A stretch of 64,000 nt of DNA, from positions 44,739 to 108,738 of the forward strand of contig JABSRU010000013.1 of NCBI GenBank assembly GCA_013214965.1, given 5' to 3'. Below are positions 9,134 through 18,937 of this stretch, in pieces (position 1 is the stretch's first letter; every line of letters begins with the position of its first letter). The notes beneath the pieces are model-generated. The model made no database searches, had not been told where the DNA came from, and was given only the letters and a program-made list of their open reading frames with translations. The DNA is from Gammaproteobacteria bacterium. Its GTDB lineage: Bacteria > Pseudomonadota > Gammaproteobacteria > Enterobacterales > Psychrobiaceae. Position numbers and translations under genes: made by a program.

Positions 9134-10156
9134 TCAAAAATCTGATTTTAATCGTCTAGTCAGTTGATCTCGTAAGTTTGGTGGGATACCAACAATGGTT
9201 AATTTGTCATTTTCAAGATCGACTATAATCCGCTCTCCCAAATGTTTTTGTTCAAAACCAACGGTGACACCACCACCGGTCCCCGAAAATTTCTTAAGTT
9301 GACGTAAGGTTGTTCTATCCCCTGGAATTTCCTTTTCTAACTCATAGCCCTGTTGTTCAGCAAACTGGTAGAAACCTTGTCCAGAATCATCAGAAATCTG
9401 TTGTGATAATTGCTTAACGGCGATCTCTTCACCGCTGTCAATCTTATCTTTACAGTAATCAAACACTTTTTCGCGGTAGGATTCTTTCTCGCTACGCGAA
9501 AGATCAGAAACATCACAATAATCTTCCACCGCATTTAATAATTTTTTATTTTGTTCTTTGGCATTAAAACCTTCTTTACATCCCATAAAATCAAGAAAGA
9601 AGTCAGAAACCTTACGGCCAGCACGGCCGCGGATAAAAGAAATAAAACGATTACTATCAGGCTCGGCTTGCCACATCGTTAAATCAATGCGTGCTGCAAG
9701 TTGCAGGTTATTTAATTCTAAATGTTGATTAGAGGTGACATCAAGACTTTCATCAACTGCAATCGAATCTTTTGGTGAGATCAATGCAACAAACAAATAA
9801 TGACTAGCAACATGAGTGTAGTTAGCCAACATTAAATAACCTTGCTCAGCAAAGTTATATTTAGATAGCTCGGTTTGTAATAAACGAATCGCTTGCTGAG
9901 AAAACGCGACAAAATCATTGTCTTGATCTAAATACTGACTGAGGGCTCTGGCAAATACACCTTGGCCTTCTTCATCGTCAATAAAAAAACCATACCCTTT
10001 GCCTTGCTTACTATTATAAATTCGATGTAACTCACTGACCAATAACTCGACATCTTGACTCGGTGCCAATACTTGGTCTCGCGCTTCAAATGTCACATCA
10101 CCTTCGCTGGTGGTATTAATTTGATGTAAAATGATATGCTTTATAGTGACGCTCAT
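9134..10156 (-). CDS. yejK: YejK / NdpA nucleoid-associated protein
   Basis: A 340-residue protein starting MSVTIKHIILHQI, the family's usual opening, and of usual length. A conserved block around FIRGRAGRKVSDFFLDFMG is typical. YejK/NdpA binds the nucleoid and interacts with type II topoisomerases in E. coli. It is divergent from yejL and yejM, the same arrangement as in E. coli, which supports the call. GGAC lies before the start codon. Confidence 0.92.
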   Translation of the reverse strand: MSVTIKHIILHQINTTSEGDVTFEARDQVLAPSQDVELLVSELHRIYNSKQGKGYGFFIDDEEGQGVFARALSQYLDQDNDFVAFSQQAIRLLQTELSKYNFAEQGYLMLANYTHVASHYLFVALISPKDSIAVDESLDVTSNQHLELNNLQLAARIDLTMWQAEPDSNRFISFIRGRAGRKVSDFFLDFMGCKEGFNAKEQNKKLLNAVEDYCDVSDLSRSEKESYREKVFDYCKDKIDSGEEIAVKQLSQQISDDSGQGFYQFAEQQGYELEKEIPGDRTTLRQLKKFSGTGGGVTVGFEQKHLGERIIVDLENDKLTIVGIPPNLRDQLTRRLKSDF

Positions 10157-10207
10157 TTGTTATTAGTCCAATTTAAATATTTGCTGTATTATATGCGGGT
10201 TTTTAAA

Positions 10208-10235
10208 GATTGGTAACAATCTAATCGCAGATTAG
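10208..10235. repeat. Two adjoining inverted repeats in the yejK-yejL intergenic region
   Basis: GATT-6-AATC (10208-10221) abuts CTAATC-gca-GATTAG (10221-10235), arms of 4 and 6 bp. They lie between the divergent starts of yejK and yejL. They could be overlapping operators; short arms in AT-rich DNA may also be chance. Confidence 0.25.
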
Positions 10236-10302
10236 AGCATTTTATCTGCTGTTAGTTCGTAATACCTAATATCATCATTTAATCCCAGAGAAAATAGTAC
10301 CT

Positions 10303-10527
10303 ATGGCCATCAAATCAAAATATAGCAATCAGCAAGTTGAAGATCTAATCATGCAGTTATTAACGGTGTTAGACAATTCAAATGCCAAAGCAGACCTCAG
10401 TTTAATGGCGCTTGGCAATGCCGCCACCACCATTATTAACAATAACGTTGCACCGTCACAACGTAAACAAGTCGCTACAAGTTTTGCTAGTGCCTTAAAT
10501 TCTTCAATCAATATTGAATTACACTAA
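10303..10527 (+). CDS. yejL: YejL, DUF1414 small protein
   Basis: A 74-residue protein with MAIKSKYSNQQVEDLI at the N-terminus and LSLMALGNAATTIIN in the middle, both characteristic of DUF1414. It is small, helical and cytosolic with no membrane segment. Its biochemical role is unknown. Its place between divergent yejK and downstream yejM copies the E. coli locus. The ribosome site is weak (AGAGAA about 13 bases upstream). Confidence 0.9.
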   Translation: MAIKSKYSNQQVEDLIMQLLTVLDNSNAKADLSLMALGNAATTIINNNVAPSQRKQVATSFASALNSSINIELH

Positions 10528-10603
10528 TTTTAAACGGTTACTTTATTGCTCATTAGCCCCTAGCGTGTGATAATTAAGTGATTTTTTTTTATTATGAGTT
10601 GCT

Positions 10604-12349
10604 ATGATTGATGCTGGAAATTCTTACAAAGACCGAGTCTCACGCTTAATTAGTTGGGGTCATTGGTTTTTATTTGCCAATATCATTTTAGCCATCGCAA
10701 TGTCCGTTCGGTATCTGTTTACCAAAGAGGTAGATGACACGGTGTTAAGTGTCATTTACTTAATGACTAACTTAATCGGTCATTTTGGACTGCTTGGTAT
10801 TCTTAGTTATATCATCATATTATTTCCACTGACTTTTATTTTTCCTTCTTCAAAAGCGATGCGTGCCATTGGTGCGTTTGTCGCCACAGCGATCATCATA
10901 GCGCTACTAATTGATGGTAGTGTCTATCAAAATTATCAACTTCACCTTAATTTGATTGTCTTTGACCTTGCCGGCTTTAATTTAGATAATAGTATCGGTT
11001 GGGGAACCATCAGTTTATTTTTATTGGCGATGTTAACCGTTGAATTAACATTAGCTAATTTAATTTGGAAACGTTTAGCCATTATTAGACAATGGAACAT
11101 TGGCAATCGTTTATCCGGTCTATTTTTTGGCGCTTTCATTATCAGCCACCTCATTCATATCTGGGCTGATGCCACCTTATATCGCCCAGTGTTAGCTTAT
11201 GATAACGTTTTGCCCTTATCCCATGGCTCGACAGCTCGTGGGTTACTTAAAAAATATGGCTTGGTGGTCGACGAAAATGAGCGACAAGAGCTTAATATTG
11301 GTCATAATCCAACAAGCATCAGTTACCCTCTGCGCCCGCTGATGTGTTTTGACCGTCAGGCAATCCCTAACTTGTTAATTATCAATTTAGCAACGGCCAA
11401 TGCCGATTATGTAACACCGCAATATATGCCAGCACTAAGTCAATTGGCCAGTCAAAGTATTGTCGCTCAGGAGCATATATCAACCAGTTTAGATCAAAAG
11501 TTGGCGTCATTTAACATTAATACCGGCCTACCATCGCAATATCATGATGTCTTTTATGCCAAAGATACGCCTTTATTACTTGAACTGAAAAGTGTCGAAC
11601 ACCAGTTAACAACCATCAATTTAACCAGTTCTGTTGCCGAATTAATGCAACGCGGTGCTGCACAGATAGACCAGGAACATACTAAAGCACTGATCACCGC
11701 ATTGACAGCTGAGTCAGTAAATGGCTTTATTGCCAACATAACCTTATATTCAAGCCAAGAGCTCGCCAGTCCAAGTAACTATGATCCTGCGATTCATTTA
11801 GATCCAAAGTCCAACTTAAATCCCCCGGAACGGGTATTAGCTCGCCAGTATTTACGTTCATTAAGCTACCTCGATCAATTAATTAACTCAATCATTACAC
11901 AAGTAGATTTATCTAAAACAACAGTGGTAGTGACCGCAAATCGAGCGATGGATCTGACGGCTATTTACAACAGTTCAAATCAATTTTCGAAAATAAATTT
12001 ACACGTACCGTTAATTATTTCCTTACCTAATACTGAGCCAAAAATTATTTCAAAGCTTAGTTCTCACTATGATATTTTACCCACTTTACTACAGCACCAC
12101 TTTAAATGTGCCAACCCAGCTAGTGATTACAGTGTCGGTAATGATTTACTTGGGACTTATTCCAGCGATTATATTTATATTGGCGCTCATCATGAATTTG
12201 CCATTTACCAGCGCCACCAAATAGCTGAAATCAACCGTCGTGGTGACTTTAGGTTTTATACCCCACAATATCAGGCAATCAATAATGGACATTTACCATT
12301 CCAAGCTATAATAGACTTAATGGCTAAGCAACGTCGCTTTTCGCGGTAG
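10604..12349 (+). CDS. yejM: YejM/PbgA-like inner-membrane protein (DUF3413 plus sulfatase-like domain)
   Basis: A 581-residue protein. Five hydrophobic segments fill the first 190 residues (DUF3413), followed by a periplasmic alkaline-phosphatase-fold domain. YejM (LapC/PbgA) senses lipid A in the inner membrane and protects LpxC from LapB/FtsH proteolysis in enterics. The periplasmic domain (LLIINLATANADYVTPQYMPAL) lacks an obvious nucleophile in a CxPSR context, as expected for a non-enzymatic family. It follows yejL by 76 bases on the same strand. The call relies on order and fold; the enteric role is transferred by homology. Confidence 0.85.
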   Translation: MIDAGNSYKDRVSRLISWGHWFLFANIILAIAMSVRYLFTKEVDDTVLSVIYLMTNLIGHFGLLGILSYIIILFPLTFIFPSSKAMRAIGAFVATAIIIALLIDGSVYQNYQLHLNLIVFDLAGFNLDNSIGWGTISLFLLAMLTVELTLANLIWKRLAIIRQWNIGNRLSGLFFGAFIISHLIHIWADATLYRPVLAYDNVLPLSHGSTARGLLKKYGLVVDENERQELNIGHNPTSISYPLRPLMCFDRQAIPNLLIINLATANADYVTPQYMPALSQLASQSIVAQEHISTSLDQKLASFNINTGLPSQYHDVFYAKDTPLLLELKSVEHQLTTINLTSSVAELMQRGAAQIDQEHTKALITALTAESVNGFIANITLYSSQELASPSNYDPAIHLDPKSNLNPPERVLARQYLRSLSYLDQLINSIITQVDLSKTTVVVTANRAMDLTAIYNSSNQFSKINLHVPLIISLPNTEPKIISKLSSHYDILPTLLQHHFKCANPASDYSVGNDLLGTYSSDYIYIGAHHEFAIYQRHQIAEINRRGDFRFYTPQYQAINNGHLPFQAIIDLMAKQRRFSR

Positions 12350-12366
12350 TTAATTTTGGAGGGCTT

Positions 12367-14700
12367 ATGTCTAATCTGTCATCAGATGATAATGAGCATA
12401 TTCGAATTCAAGCGTTAGAACAATTAAACTTATTACATAGCCCAGTGGAAGAACGTTTTGATCGGTTATGTAACATGGCTATCAAATTATTCGATGTCCC
12501 TTATTGCTGTATTACCCTGATTGATGATAAAGAGGTTTGGTTTAAGTCTGCGCCAAATTTGGGACAATTGTCTCTAGTTCGCGCCAATTCCCTTTATGAA
12601 TTAACTCTATGTTCTGAGCAGCCGACCATCATCACTGAGCATTATCATCAGTTTAACTCAACGAGCTTATTACCAAATGTTGATGTTACCTTTTATGCTG
12701 GGGTCGCTTTAACAATCGATAATCAATTTAATGTCGGTACTTTATGCTTATTTGATACTAAAAAAAGATTAAAAATAGGGATAGATATCGAGCTACTGAT
12801 TGAACTCGGTAAGGTTATTTCTTCAGAACTTAGTGCCACCTATCATCACAACGTTATCGTTGAACAACGAAAGTCGATTGAAAAACTCGATAATCTGCGA
12901 ACAAAAACTCTTGAACTGGTTGCCACGGCTCAGTCTTTATACCCGATCCTACTTAATATTGTTAATCAGGTTGAACTGCAATTTCCTAATATGATCTGCA
13001 GTATTTTACTGTTAGACAAAAAAAATAAAACATTAAAATTAGGAGCAGCCCCAAGTTTACCTAATTTTTATAATCAAGCGATTGAAGGGATAAAGATAGG
13101 CTTTGCCGTTGGTGCTTGTGGTACGGTAGCATTTACCGGAAAAAGAGTGATCGTTGAAGATATTGAACATCACCCCTATTGGCAAAAAATTATCGTTTTG
13201 GCTCAGCAAGCAAAACTAGGTTCCTGTTGGTCAGAACCCATTCTGGACCGTAACGGTGAAGTGTTAGGTACCTTTGCGATTTACCACCAACAAAAGTCAA
13301 CGCCAACCAGCTATGATTTTAAACTTATTGAACAATCCGCTTATTTAGCCAGTATCTCGATTGAGCGCGAATTTAATAATGATTTGGTGTGGCAGCAAGC
13401 AAATTATGACGATTTAACCGGGTTACCGAATCGCCATTTGATCAAAGAGCACCTAAAAATTAGCCTTGAAAACGCGAAACGCCATCACACGAAATTGGCG
13501 TTATTATTTTTGGATTTTGATTTATTTAAACAGGTAAATGATACGTTTGGTCATGATATTGGTGATCTGTTATTAATTGAATCCGCTAGCCGGATTAAGC
13601 AATCACTGCGTAACGCCGATTCTGTCGCACGGTTAGGCGGTGATGAATTTATAATTATTATTAATGAGTTACATAATAAAAATGAAGCCAAACATATCGC
13701 TAAAAAAATTCAACAGTCGTTATCTAAGGTCTTTAAATTAGAACAGTATAATGCTTTTATTTCATCCAGTATCGGCATTACGGTATATCCTGACGATGGG
13801 ATCACTGTCAATATACTATTAAAAAATGCCGACCAAGCGATGTTTAGGGCCAAAGAACTCGGTCGAGCACGTTATCATTTCTTTACCCAGGATATGAAAC
13901 TTGGCGCGCAATTTAGATCATCGCTAACCAAGCAACTTCACCATGCATTAAGCAATGACGAATTTTTCATTGAATTTCAACCAATTTTTAATATTATCAA
14001 CAACAAAATCATTGGTGCTGAAGCCTTAATTCGCTGGCATCATCCAACGTTAGGCACTTTTCAACCACAAGACTTCATCCATTTGGCTGAAAAATCAGGA
14101 TTAATACTGCCAATTAATGACTGGGTCTTTGAACAAATCATTAAACTACTAATAGAGTGGGATCAACAGTTAGATTCAGATTTTCAATTAACCATTAATA
14201 CTTCTAATGCCCAGTTTAGGGAAAATAATAAGAATATTGAACACTGGATAAAGAAACTGATCGACCTTAAAATTCCACCAAATCGTTTGTGTTTAGAATT
14301 AAAGGAAAATTTATTTACTGACCAAAGTAATGTCATTAATCAACAATTATCAGCGCTCAATGACACTGGAGTGTCCGTTGCGATCGATAATTTTGGTAAT
14401 GGCCTAGGGTATCTCAACAAATTTAAAATTGATTGCTTAAAAATAGATAAATCATTTACCAACAACATCACTCATGACAAACAAGATAAGACGTTGTGTG
14501 AAACCATCGTGATGTTAGCAGATAAGCTCAATATTAAAGCCATCGCCCAAGGTATAGAAACAGAACAACAACTACAGAGTTTATTAGAGGCGGGATGTCA
14601 ATTTGGGCAAGGATTCTATTTGGATAAGCCAATGTCAGCGGCAGACTTAAAACAAAAACTCATTAAACAAACCCGAGATAATACGGGTTTGTTTAAGTGA
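12367..14700 (+). CDS. GAF-GAF-GGDEF-EAL protein: probable diguanylate cyclase with degenerate EAL
   Basis: A 777-residue soluble protein with GGAGG before the ATG. Order: GAF 1 (about 20-160), GAF 2 (about 190-340), GGDEF (345-510), EAL (530-770). The cyclase half is complete: GGDEF at 424-428 and an RxxD inhibitory site (RNAD) five residues ahead. The EAL half keeps EAL (552-554), ELKE and KID. However, the DDFG motif reads Asp674-Asn675-Phe-Gly, and AEGVET reads AQGIET with Gln728 in place of the catalytic Glu. The expected outcome is c-di-GMP synthesis controlled by the GAF domains, with EAL as a binding or regulatory module. It follows yejM by 17 bases. Confidence 0.9.
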   Translation: MSNLSSDDNEHIRIQALEQLNLLHSPVEERFDRLCNMAIKLFDVPYCCITLIDDKEVWFKSAPNLGQLSLVRANSLYELTLCSEQPTIITEHYHQFNSTSLLPNVDVTFYAGVALTIDNQFNVGTLCLFDTKKRLKIGIDIELLIELGKVISSELSATYHHNVIVEQRKSIEKLDNLRTKTLELVATAQSLYPILLNIVNQVELQFPNMICSILLLDKKNKTLKLGAAPSLPNFYNQAIEGIKIGFAVGACGTVAFTGKRVIVEDIEHHPYWQKIIVLAQQAKLGSCWSEPILDRNGEVLGTFAIYHQQKSTPTSYDFKLIEQSAYLASISIEREFNNDLVWQQANYDDLTGLPNRHLIKEHLKISLENAKRHHTKLALLFLDFDLFKQVNDTFGHDIGDLLLIESASRIKQSLRNADSVARLGGDEFIIIINELHNKNEAKHIAKKIQQSLSKVFKLEQYNAFISSSIGITVYPDDGITVNILLKNADQAMFRAKELGRARYHFFTQDMKLGAQFRSSLTKQLHHALSNDEFFIEFQPIFNIINNKIIGAEALIRWHHPTLGTFQPQDFIHLAEKSGLILPINDWVFEQIIKLLIEWDQQLDSDFQLTINTSNAQFRENNKNIEHWIKKLIDLKIPPNRLCLELKENLFTDQSNVINQQLSALNDTGVSVAIDNFGNGLGYLNKFKIDCLKIDKSFTNNITHDKQDKTLCETIVMLADKLNIKAIAQGIETEQQLQSLLEAGCQFGQGFYLDKPMSAADLKQKLIKQTRDNTGLFK
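14663..14696. terminator. Bidirectional terminator inside the 3' end of the GGDEF-EAL gene
   Basis: TTAAACAAACCCG (14663-14675) pairs exactly with CGGGTTTGTTTAA (14684-14696) around an 8-base loop. The hairpin covers the last codons of the GGDEF-EAL gene and sits just before the convergent helicase stop at 14706. T-rich arms follow the GC core on both strands. It is probably a shared terminator. Confidence 0.6.
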
Positions 14701-14705
14701 AATGA

Positions 14706-15956
14706 TTACCAAGGCATTCTATCAAGTTTGATATCTTTACCTATCGCTTTAATAATTCGTGGCACCAGCGTTTCTTGCTCTGGACAGACAAACGAGAAGA
14801 CATGGCCGCGAATATCTTTAACTTGCTCTTCTGGCGCTTGGTAATAGCCTGAATTGTTTTCACTAACGTCTTTTGATAATGCCTGTTTATTTGCTTGTTC
14901 TGCGATGACTTTCTTGCTTTGAAGCTTACGAACAGCGGTTCGTGCCGTTCGACCGACGCGATGAATATAATCATTAGAATTAACAGGTAAGTCATAGTTA
15001 ATCACATAGTATAAATCATTAATATCGATGCCTCGGGACACGATATCAGTGGCCACTAAGAATTTAAAGTCACCATTTTTAAAGCCAGTCATGTATTCTT
15101 GACGCTTCTTTTGCAGCACTTCATTATGGATTCCCTGACTTGCAAAGCCACGATCATTTAAGAATTCAGTTAAACGATTAACATCTTGTTTGGTGCGAGT
15201 AAAAATTAATGCCCGGTCGCAATTAAGCATATCGAGTAACTTGAATAGATTTTTTGTTTTGTCTTCGCGATAGCAGCGATACATGGTATGAACTATTTTA
15301 TCGAACGCGGGTTGTTTATCGGTTGTTTTAACCAATTTGGCATTCTTTAAATGCTGTTCACTGAATTTTGTCAGGGCTTTAGAATCTGTCGCAGAGAAAA
15401 GTACTATTTGTTTTTTCTTTGGTAGCGCTTCTAAAATGTAACGCATTTCTTGATGAATACCCATACTAACCAAGCGGTCCGCTTCGTCCATCACAAAATG
15501 TTTAATGCTTTTTAGATCGAATGCTTTGGCTTTAAGCAAATCGACAAGACGCTTTGGTGTTGCAACAATAATATCCGCACCACGTTTAAAGCGATTCGCT
15601 TGCGATTGTATTCTGACACCACCAAATAACGTGATGGTACGTAGACCTAAGCCTTTACCATACAGACCGATAGCATCTTCAATTTGTTGGGCTAACTCAC
15701 GAGTCGGTACTAAAAAGACAGCACGGATCGGACGAACGGTGTCGCTGCTGTGATCTTCTTGACTAAGTTCTTGTAATGTTGGCAGTAAAAAAGCTGCTGT
15801 TTTACCCGTCCCTGTAGGGGCAATAGCGTAAGTATCAGCACCCGACAACACTGAGCCAATCGACTCTTGCTGAATATAGGTAGGAGTTTTATATCCCAAA
15901 CAAGCAATGTTTGATTGGATAGTTTTATTAAGGCCAAGCTTGGCAAAATTAGTCAT
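14706..15956 (-). CDS. DEAD-box ATP-dependent RNA helicase
   Basis: Starting at ATG 15956 (MTNFAKLGL) gives 416 residues; a GTG two codons earlier is possible. The Q motif (YIQQESI), Walker A (APTGTGKTAAFLLPT), DEAD box (VMDEADRLVS), SAT, IFTRTKQ and HRVGRTAR are all present. The start and overall length resemble the RhlE branch, but the C-terminus (IRGHVFSFVCPEQE) is its own and there is no basic RGG tail. The role would be RNA remodelling in ribosome assembly or mRNA decay. It stands alone between a convergent gene and the two-component operon's last gene. Confidence 0.88.
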   Translation of the reverse strand: MTNFAKLGLNKTIQSNIACLGYKTPTYIQQESIGSVLSGADTYAIAPTGTGKTAAFLLPTLQELSQEDHSSDTVRPIRAVFLVPTRELAQQIEDAIGLYGKGLGLRTITLFGGVRIQSQANRFKRGADIIVATPKRLVDLLKAKAFDLKSIKHFVMDEADRLVSMGIHQEMRYILEALPKKKQIVLFSATDSKALTKFSEQHLKNAKLVKTTDKQPAFDKIVHTMYRCYREDKTKNLFKLLDMLNCDRALIFTRTKQDVNRLTEFLNDRGFASQGIHNEVLQKKRQEYMTGFKNGDFKFLVATDIVSRGIDINDLYYVINYDLPVNSNDYIHRVGRTARTAVRKLQSKKVIAEQANKQALSKDVSENNSGYYQAPEEQVKDIRGHVFSFVCPEQETLVPRIIKAIGKDIKLDRMPW

Positions 15957-16003
15957 GATCACAAATTCGTAGCGAATAAAGAGCGCATTATACCTAAGGT
16001 TTG

Positions 16004-17503
16004 TTAAGAAATCATATATTGAGGCAATGAAAAACTAAAAGTTGTTCCCTGATGTTCGACACTGGTCACCTTTATTTCACTTTGATGCAATTCAAGTAAG
16101 GCTTTAACGATGGCTAAACCTAATCCAGCATTACTACTTTCACCATCTCGCTTATTTGAAGCCCTGAAATGTGCCTCAAAGACTCGAGGCAGTGCTGATG
16201 ACGGAATACCGACGCCAGTATCGGTAACTTTAATCAAAATACGACGACAATGGTTAATGGTAATTTGTTCAAAGGTTATCTCTATTCGACCACCAGCAGG
16301 TGTATGGCGAATCGCATTACCGACTAAATTACCTAATACTCTCTCCAATTTCGCAATGTCAGCATCCACTTGAATCGTATTATCTTTCGGGTTGACTGCT
16401 AATGTTACGCCGGCCTGCTCTGCTCTAAATCGAAATGACTCAATAATATCCTGGCTCAATTCAGCCACGGCAATTGGCTCTCGATTGAGCTCGACACTGC
16501 CGGTTTCTAAATGGGCTAGTTCAAAGACTTGCTCGACTAGATTACTTAAGGTCCGAGCATTTTTTAACGCAATATCGATATAACGTCCTTGTTCATTTTG
16601 CTCGGTTTGTTGAGCCAGCCAAGTTTCTAGATAACCGGTTAGCGACGCCAATGGTGTTCTTAGATCATGGGATATATAAGACAATAGCTCCTTACGTTGG
16701 TGGTCGATACTCGCCAACTGCTCAAACTGCTGGCTAATGGTCGTGGCCATCGCATTAATCACGTCGTTAAGTTGCGCGACTTCGTTGCCCGCAGGCGTCA
16801 CATCATGGTTAATCTTGGTACTCATCACCCGCCCTTCACGCCAACCTTCATCACGGTGATATCCTTTCACTTGCTGGCTCAATGCTCGTAACGGTTTGGT
16901 AATAAATAGGATAATCACAATGCTGGTAATCAAGGCGAACAACAGGGAACCGACAAAAATGGCAATACTATGATTGACCACATGACTAGTGTACAAACTG
17001 TCGGTGATAACATCCTGTAGTTGCGAGCCGATAATAACGTACAAATAGCCCTGGTGTTGTTCTTGATAATAAATGTTGGCCGCCGAAAATATTTTTTGAC
17101 GACTGGCATGGCGTGGATCATCACCGAAAAATGGCATGTCAATTTGACCGGCAATAAAGTGTTTAATCGGTTCAATAGCAATGGTTTTTCGTTTAACTAT
17201 TCCTTCCGCCGCCGAAAAAGCCAAGACATGACCGGTTAAGTCGATGACATAAATTTCAAAAGCAGGCCCTAATAACATCATCGAATGAAATAAGTGTTCA
17301 AGCGCAACGGGATCAATTTTAGAGTCCCGCAGCAATTGGTTTTCCTTGATCATGTTTTTAGCCAATTCACGATGTAAAGATTGACTAGCCTGTTGTTGAT
17401 TTTGTCGACTGGACTCGGTCACAAACCAAGAAAAAACCAACAAAATAACGATCATTAAGCCAATAAAAAGAGCGATAAGTCGCGTTGCAATTGAGTTAAT
17501 CAT
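16004..17503 (-). CDS. Sensor histidine kinase of the spondin operon
   Basis: A 499-residue membrane kinase. TM1 is about 9-28 and TM2 about 176-200, bounding a periplasmic domain of about 145 residues. A HAMP linker, HisKA (SHDLRTPLASLTGY, His near 278) and HATPase_c (NLVGNAIRHTP, DTGVGIP, GLGLAIVKAL) follow. The stimulus is unknown; no known sensor domain is recognisable by eye. AAGG precedes the ATG. It lies 9 bases after the response regulator and is the last gene of a four-gene minus-strand run with two spondin-domain proteins, which may be its targets or its signal source. Confidence 0.9.
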   Translation of the reverse strand: MINSIATRLIALFIGLMIVILLVFSWFVTESSRQNQQQASQSLHRELAKNMIKENQLLRDSKIDPVALEHLFHSMMLLGPAFEIYVIDLTGHVLAFSAAEGIVKRKTIAIEPIKHFIAGQIDMPFFGDDPRHASRQKIFSAANIYYQEQHQGYLYVIIGSQLQDVITDSLYTSHVVNHSIAIFVGSLLFALITSIVIILFITKPLRALSQQVKGYHRDEGWREGRVMSTKINHDVTPAGNEVAQLNDVINAMATTISQQFEQLASIDHQRKELLSYISHDLRTPLASLTGYLETWLAQQTEQNEQGRYIDIALKNARTLSNLVEQVFELAHLETGSVELNREPIAVAELSQDIIESFRFRAEQAGVTLAVNPKDNTIQVDADIAKLERVLGNLVGNAIRHTPAGGRIEITFEQITINHCRRILIKVTDTGVGIPSSALPRVFEAHFRASNKRDGESSNAGLGLAIVKALLELHQSEIKVTSVEHQGTTFSFSLPQYMIS

Positions 17504-17512
17504 TGTTTTGCC

Positions 17513-18208
17513 TTAAGTGAGAATTTCAAATTTATAACCAACACCCCAAATCGTATGAACATATTTGCTTGTCCTATGACCATGTTCAAGTTTGGCGCGT
17601 AATCTATTAATATGTGAGTTGACCGTGTGCTCGTAACCTAAATGATTATAGCCCCACACGGAATCAAGTAACTGAGCTCTGCTAAACACTTGTCCTGGAT
17701 GACGGGCCAGAAAAAACAGTAAATCGAATTCGGTCGACGTTAAACTAAGTTCTTGCTCATCAACAGTCACCTTATGACTAATTGGGTCAACCATGAAGCC
17801 TGGATAAATCAATGCTTTCTCTGTTTCTGGCTCTTGATTGATACCGCTACGTCGTAGCAAGGCTTTAACCCGTGCCATTAGCTCACGTAATCCGAAGGGT
17901 TTGGTTAGATAATCGTCGGCGCCAATCTCAAGTCCCATCACACGATCGGTCTCAGTATCTCTCGCGGTCAACATAATAATTGGGGTTTGCTGATCCTGTA
18001 ACCTGACTTGACGGCAAATTTCCATGCCATCAAGTTTTGGTAACATCACATCAAGCACAATTAAATCAAATTGGCCAGATAGCGCTAGTGCAAGTCCGGT
18101 ATCCCCTTCCTGTGCCTGTTCTGTTTCATAGCCAGCTTGATTTAAGTTGATCACTAACAAATCCGCTAAATCTTTTTCATCTTCAACTACTAAAACACGC
18201 TGGCTCAT
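17513..18208 (-). CDS. OmpR/PhoB-family response regulator of the spondin operon
   Basis: A 231-residue regulator. The receiver has the acidic pair EDE, phospho-acceptor in LIVLDVMLP, and Lys in YLTKPFG. The C-terminal winged helix has LTSTEFDLLFFLARHPG and VNSHINRLRAKLE. AAGGAAA precedes the ATG. It is the cognate partner of the kinase 9 bases downstream. Both genes follow two spondin-domain genes by about 10 bases, so a feedback loop controlling the operon is plausible. The inverted repeat at 19677-19692 is a candidate binding site. Confidence 0.92.
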   Translation of the reverse strand: MSQRVLVVEDEKDLADLLVINLNQAGYETEQAQEGDTGLALALSGQFDLIVLDVMLPKLDGMEICRQVRLQDQQTPIIMLTARDTETDRVMGLEIGADDYLTKPFGLRELMARVKALLRRSGINQEPETEKALIYPGFMVDPISHKVTVDEQELSLTSTEFDLLFFLARHPGQVFSRAQLLDSVWGYNHLGYEHTVNSHINRLRAKLEHGHRTSKYVHTIWGVGYKFEILT

Positions 18209-18217
18209 TTTATTTCC

Positions 18218-18928
18218 TTACTTAATTCGTTCAATGGTAAATTTGGCAACATGATTATCGAAGCGATGTGACTGATTCAATACTGACATCGTCAAACCAT
18301 CATCTTTACTCACTATACCACCATGGCGACTAACAAAATTGACATCATCTCTGGTCTTATTATAGCCTTCACCATTATCAACAGGTCCCGGTAACGTACC
18401 GGCCTTTTCAGTATTAGCTTCGGTGCCAGCATCATAAACAGGCGCATTCATTGTGATTGATTTACCCACTTCAAGCATTGATATATCTCGCTGCATTAAA
18501 CCACTAAAGGCATCATTGGTATTGGCTAACATAGTTGCCGCAGAGTACATCAAGTTTTCCCGTGTATTAACGGTCACTTCAATAGTTTGCATCATACCAG
18601 GCATCACAATACCCTCACCTGCTTTACCCGCTAAAATGGCTGTATCTTTGATGAAATCGGTAACATCGCCAGATTCCGCAAGTTTTTCAAGCGCATCACT
18701 CGCCGGTTCTCCCACTTGCCATGCTTTATAATCGCCGTTATGTAGAACAAAAGCAACAGGTGTTAGTGGTTGATTATTCGTATTATTTAATACAGTTAAG
18801 CGATAGGTATATTCCATTGGTACTGGTTCAGGTTTTACCGGTTCATCCATTTTACTGTCGGAACAAGCGGCAAGACTGGCTACTGAAAATAATGCTAATG
18901 CAATTTTTTTATGGCTAAAAATATTCAT
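18218..18928 (-). CDS. Spondin-domain lipoprotein
   Basis: A 236-residue protein whose N-terminus is a lipoprotein signal (LFSVASLAAC, Cys near residue 22; next residue Ser). After a Pro-rich spacer it holds a Spondin_N-type domain: YRLTVLNNTNNQPLTPVAFVLHN, then ASDALEKLAESGD, MPGMMQTIEV, AATMLANTNDAFSGL, and YDAGTEANTE. The last two blocks repeat in the neighbouring protein. Spondin_N occurs in animal extracellular-matrix proteins and, uncharacterised, in many marine bacteria. The Ser after the lipid Cys suggests outer-membrane sorting. AGGAG stands 7 bases before the ATG. The function is not known. Confidence 0.82.
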   Translation of the reverse strand: MNIFSHKKIALALFSVASLAACSDSKMDEPVKPEPVPMEYTYRLTVLNNTNNQPLTPVAFVLHNGDYKAWQVGEPASDALEKLAESGDVTDFIKDTAILAGKAGEGIVMPGMMQTIEVTVNTRENLMYSAATMLANTNDAFSGLMQRDISMLEVGKSITMNAPVYDAGTEANTEKAGTLPGPVDNGEGYNKTRDDVNFVSRHGGIVSKDDGLTMSVLNQSHRFDNHVAKFTIERIK

Positions 18929-18937
18929 AATCCACTC

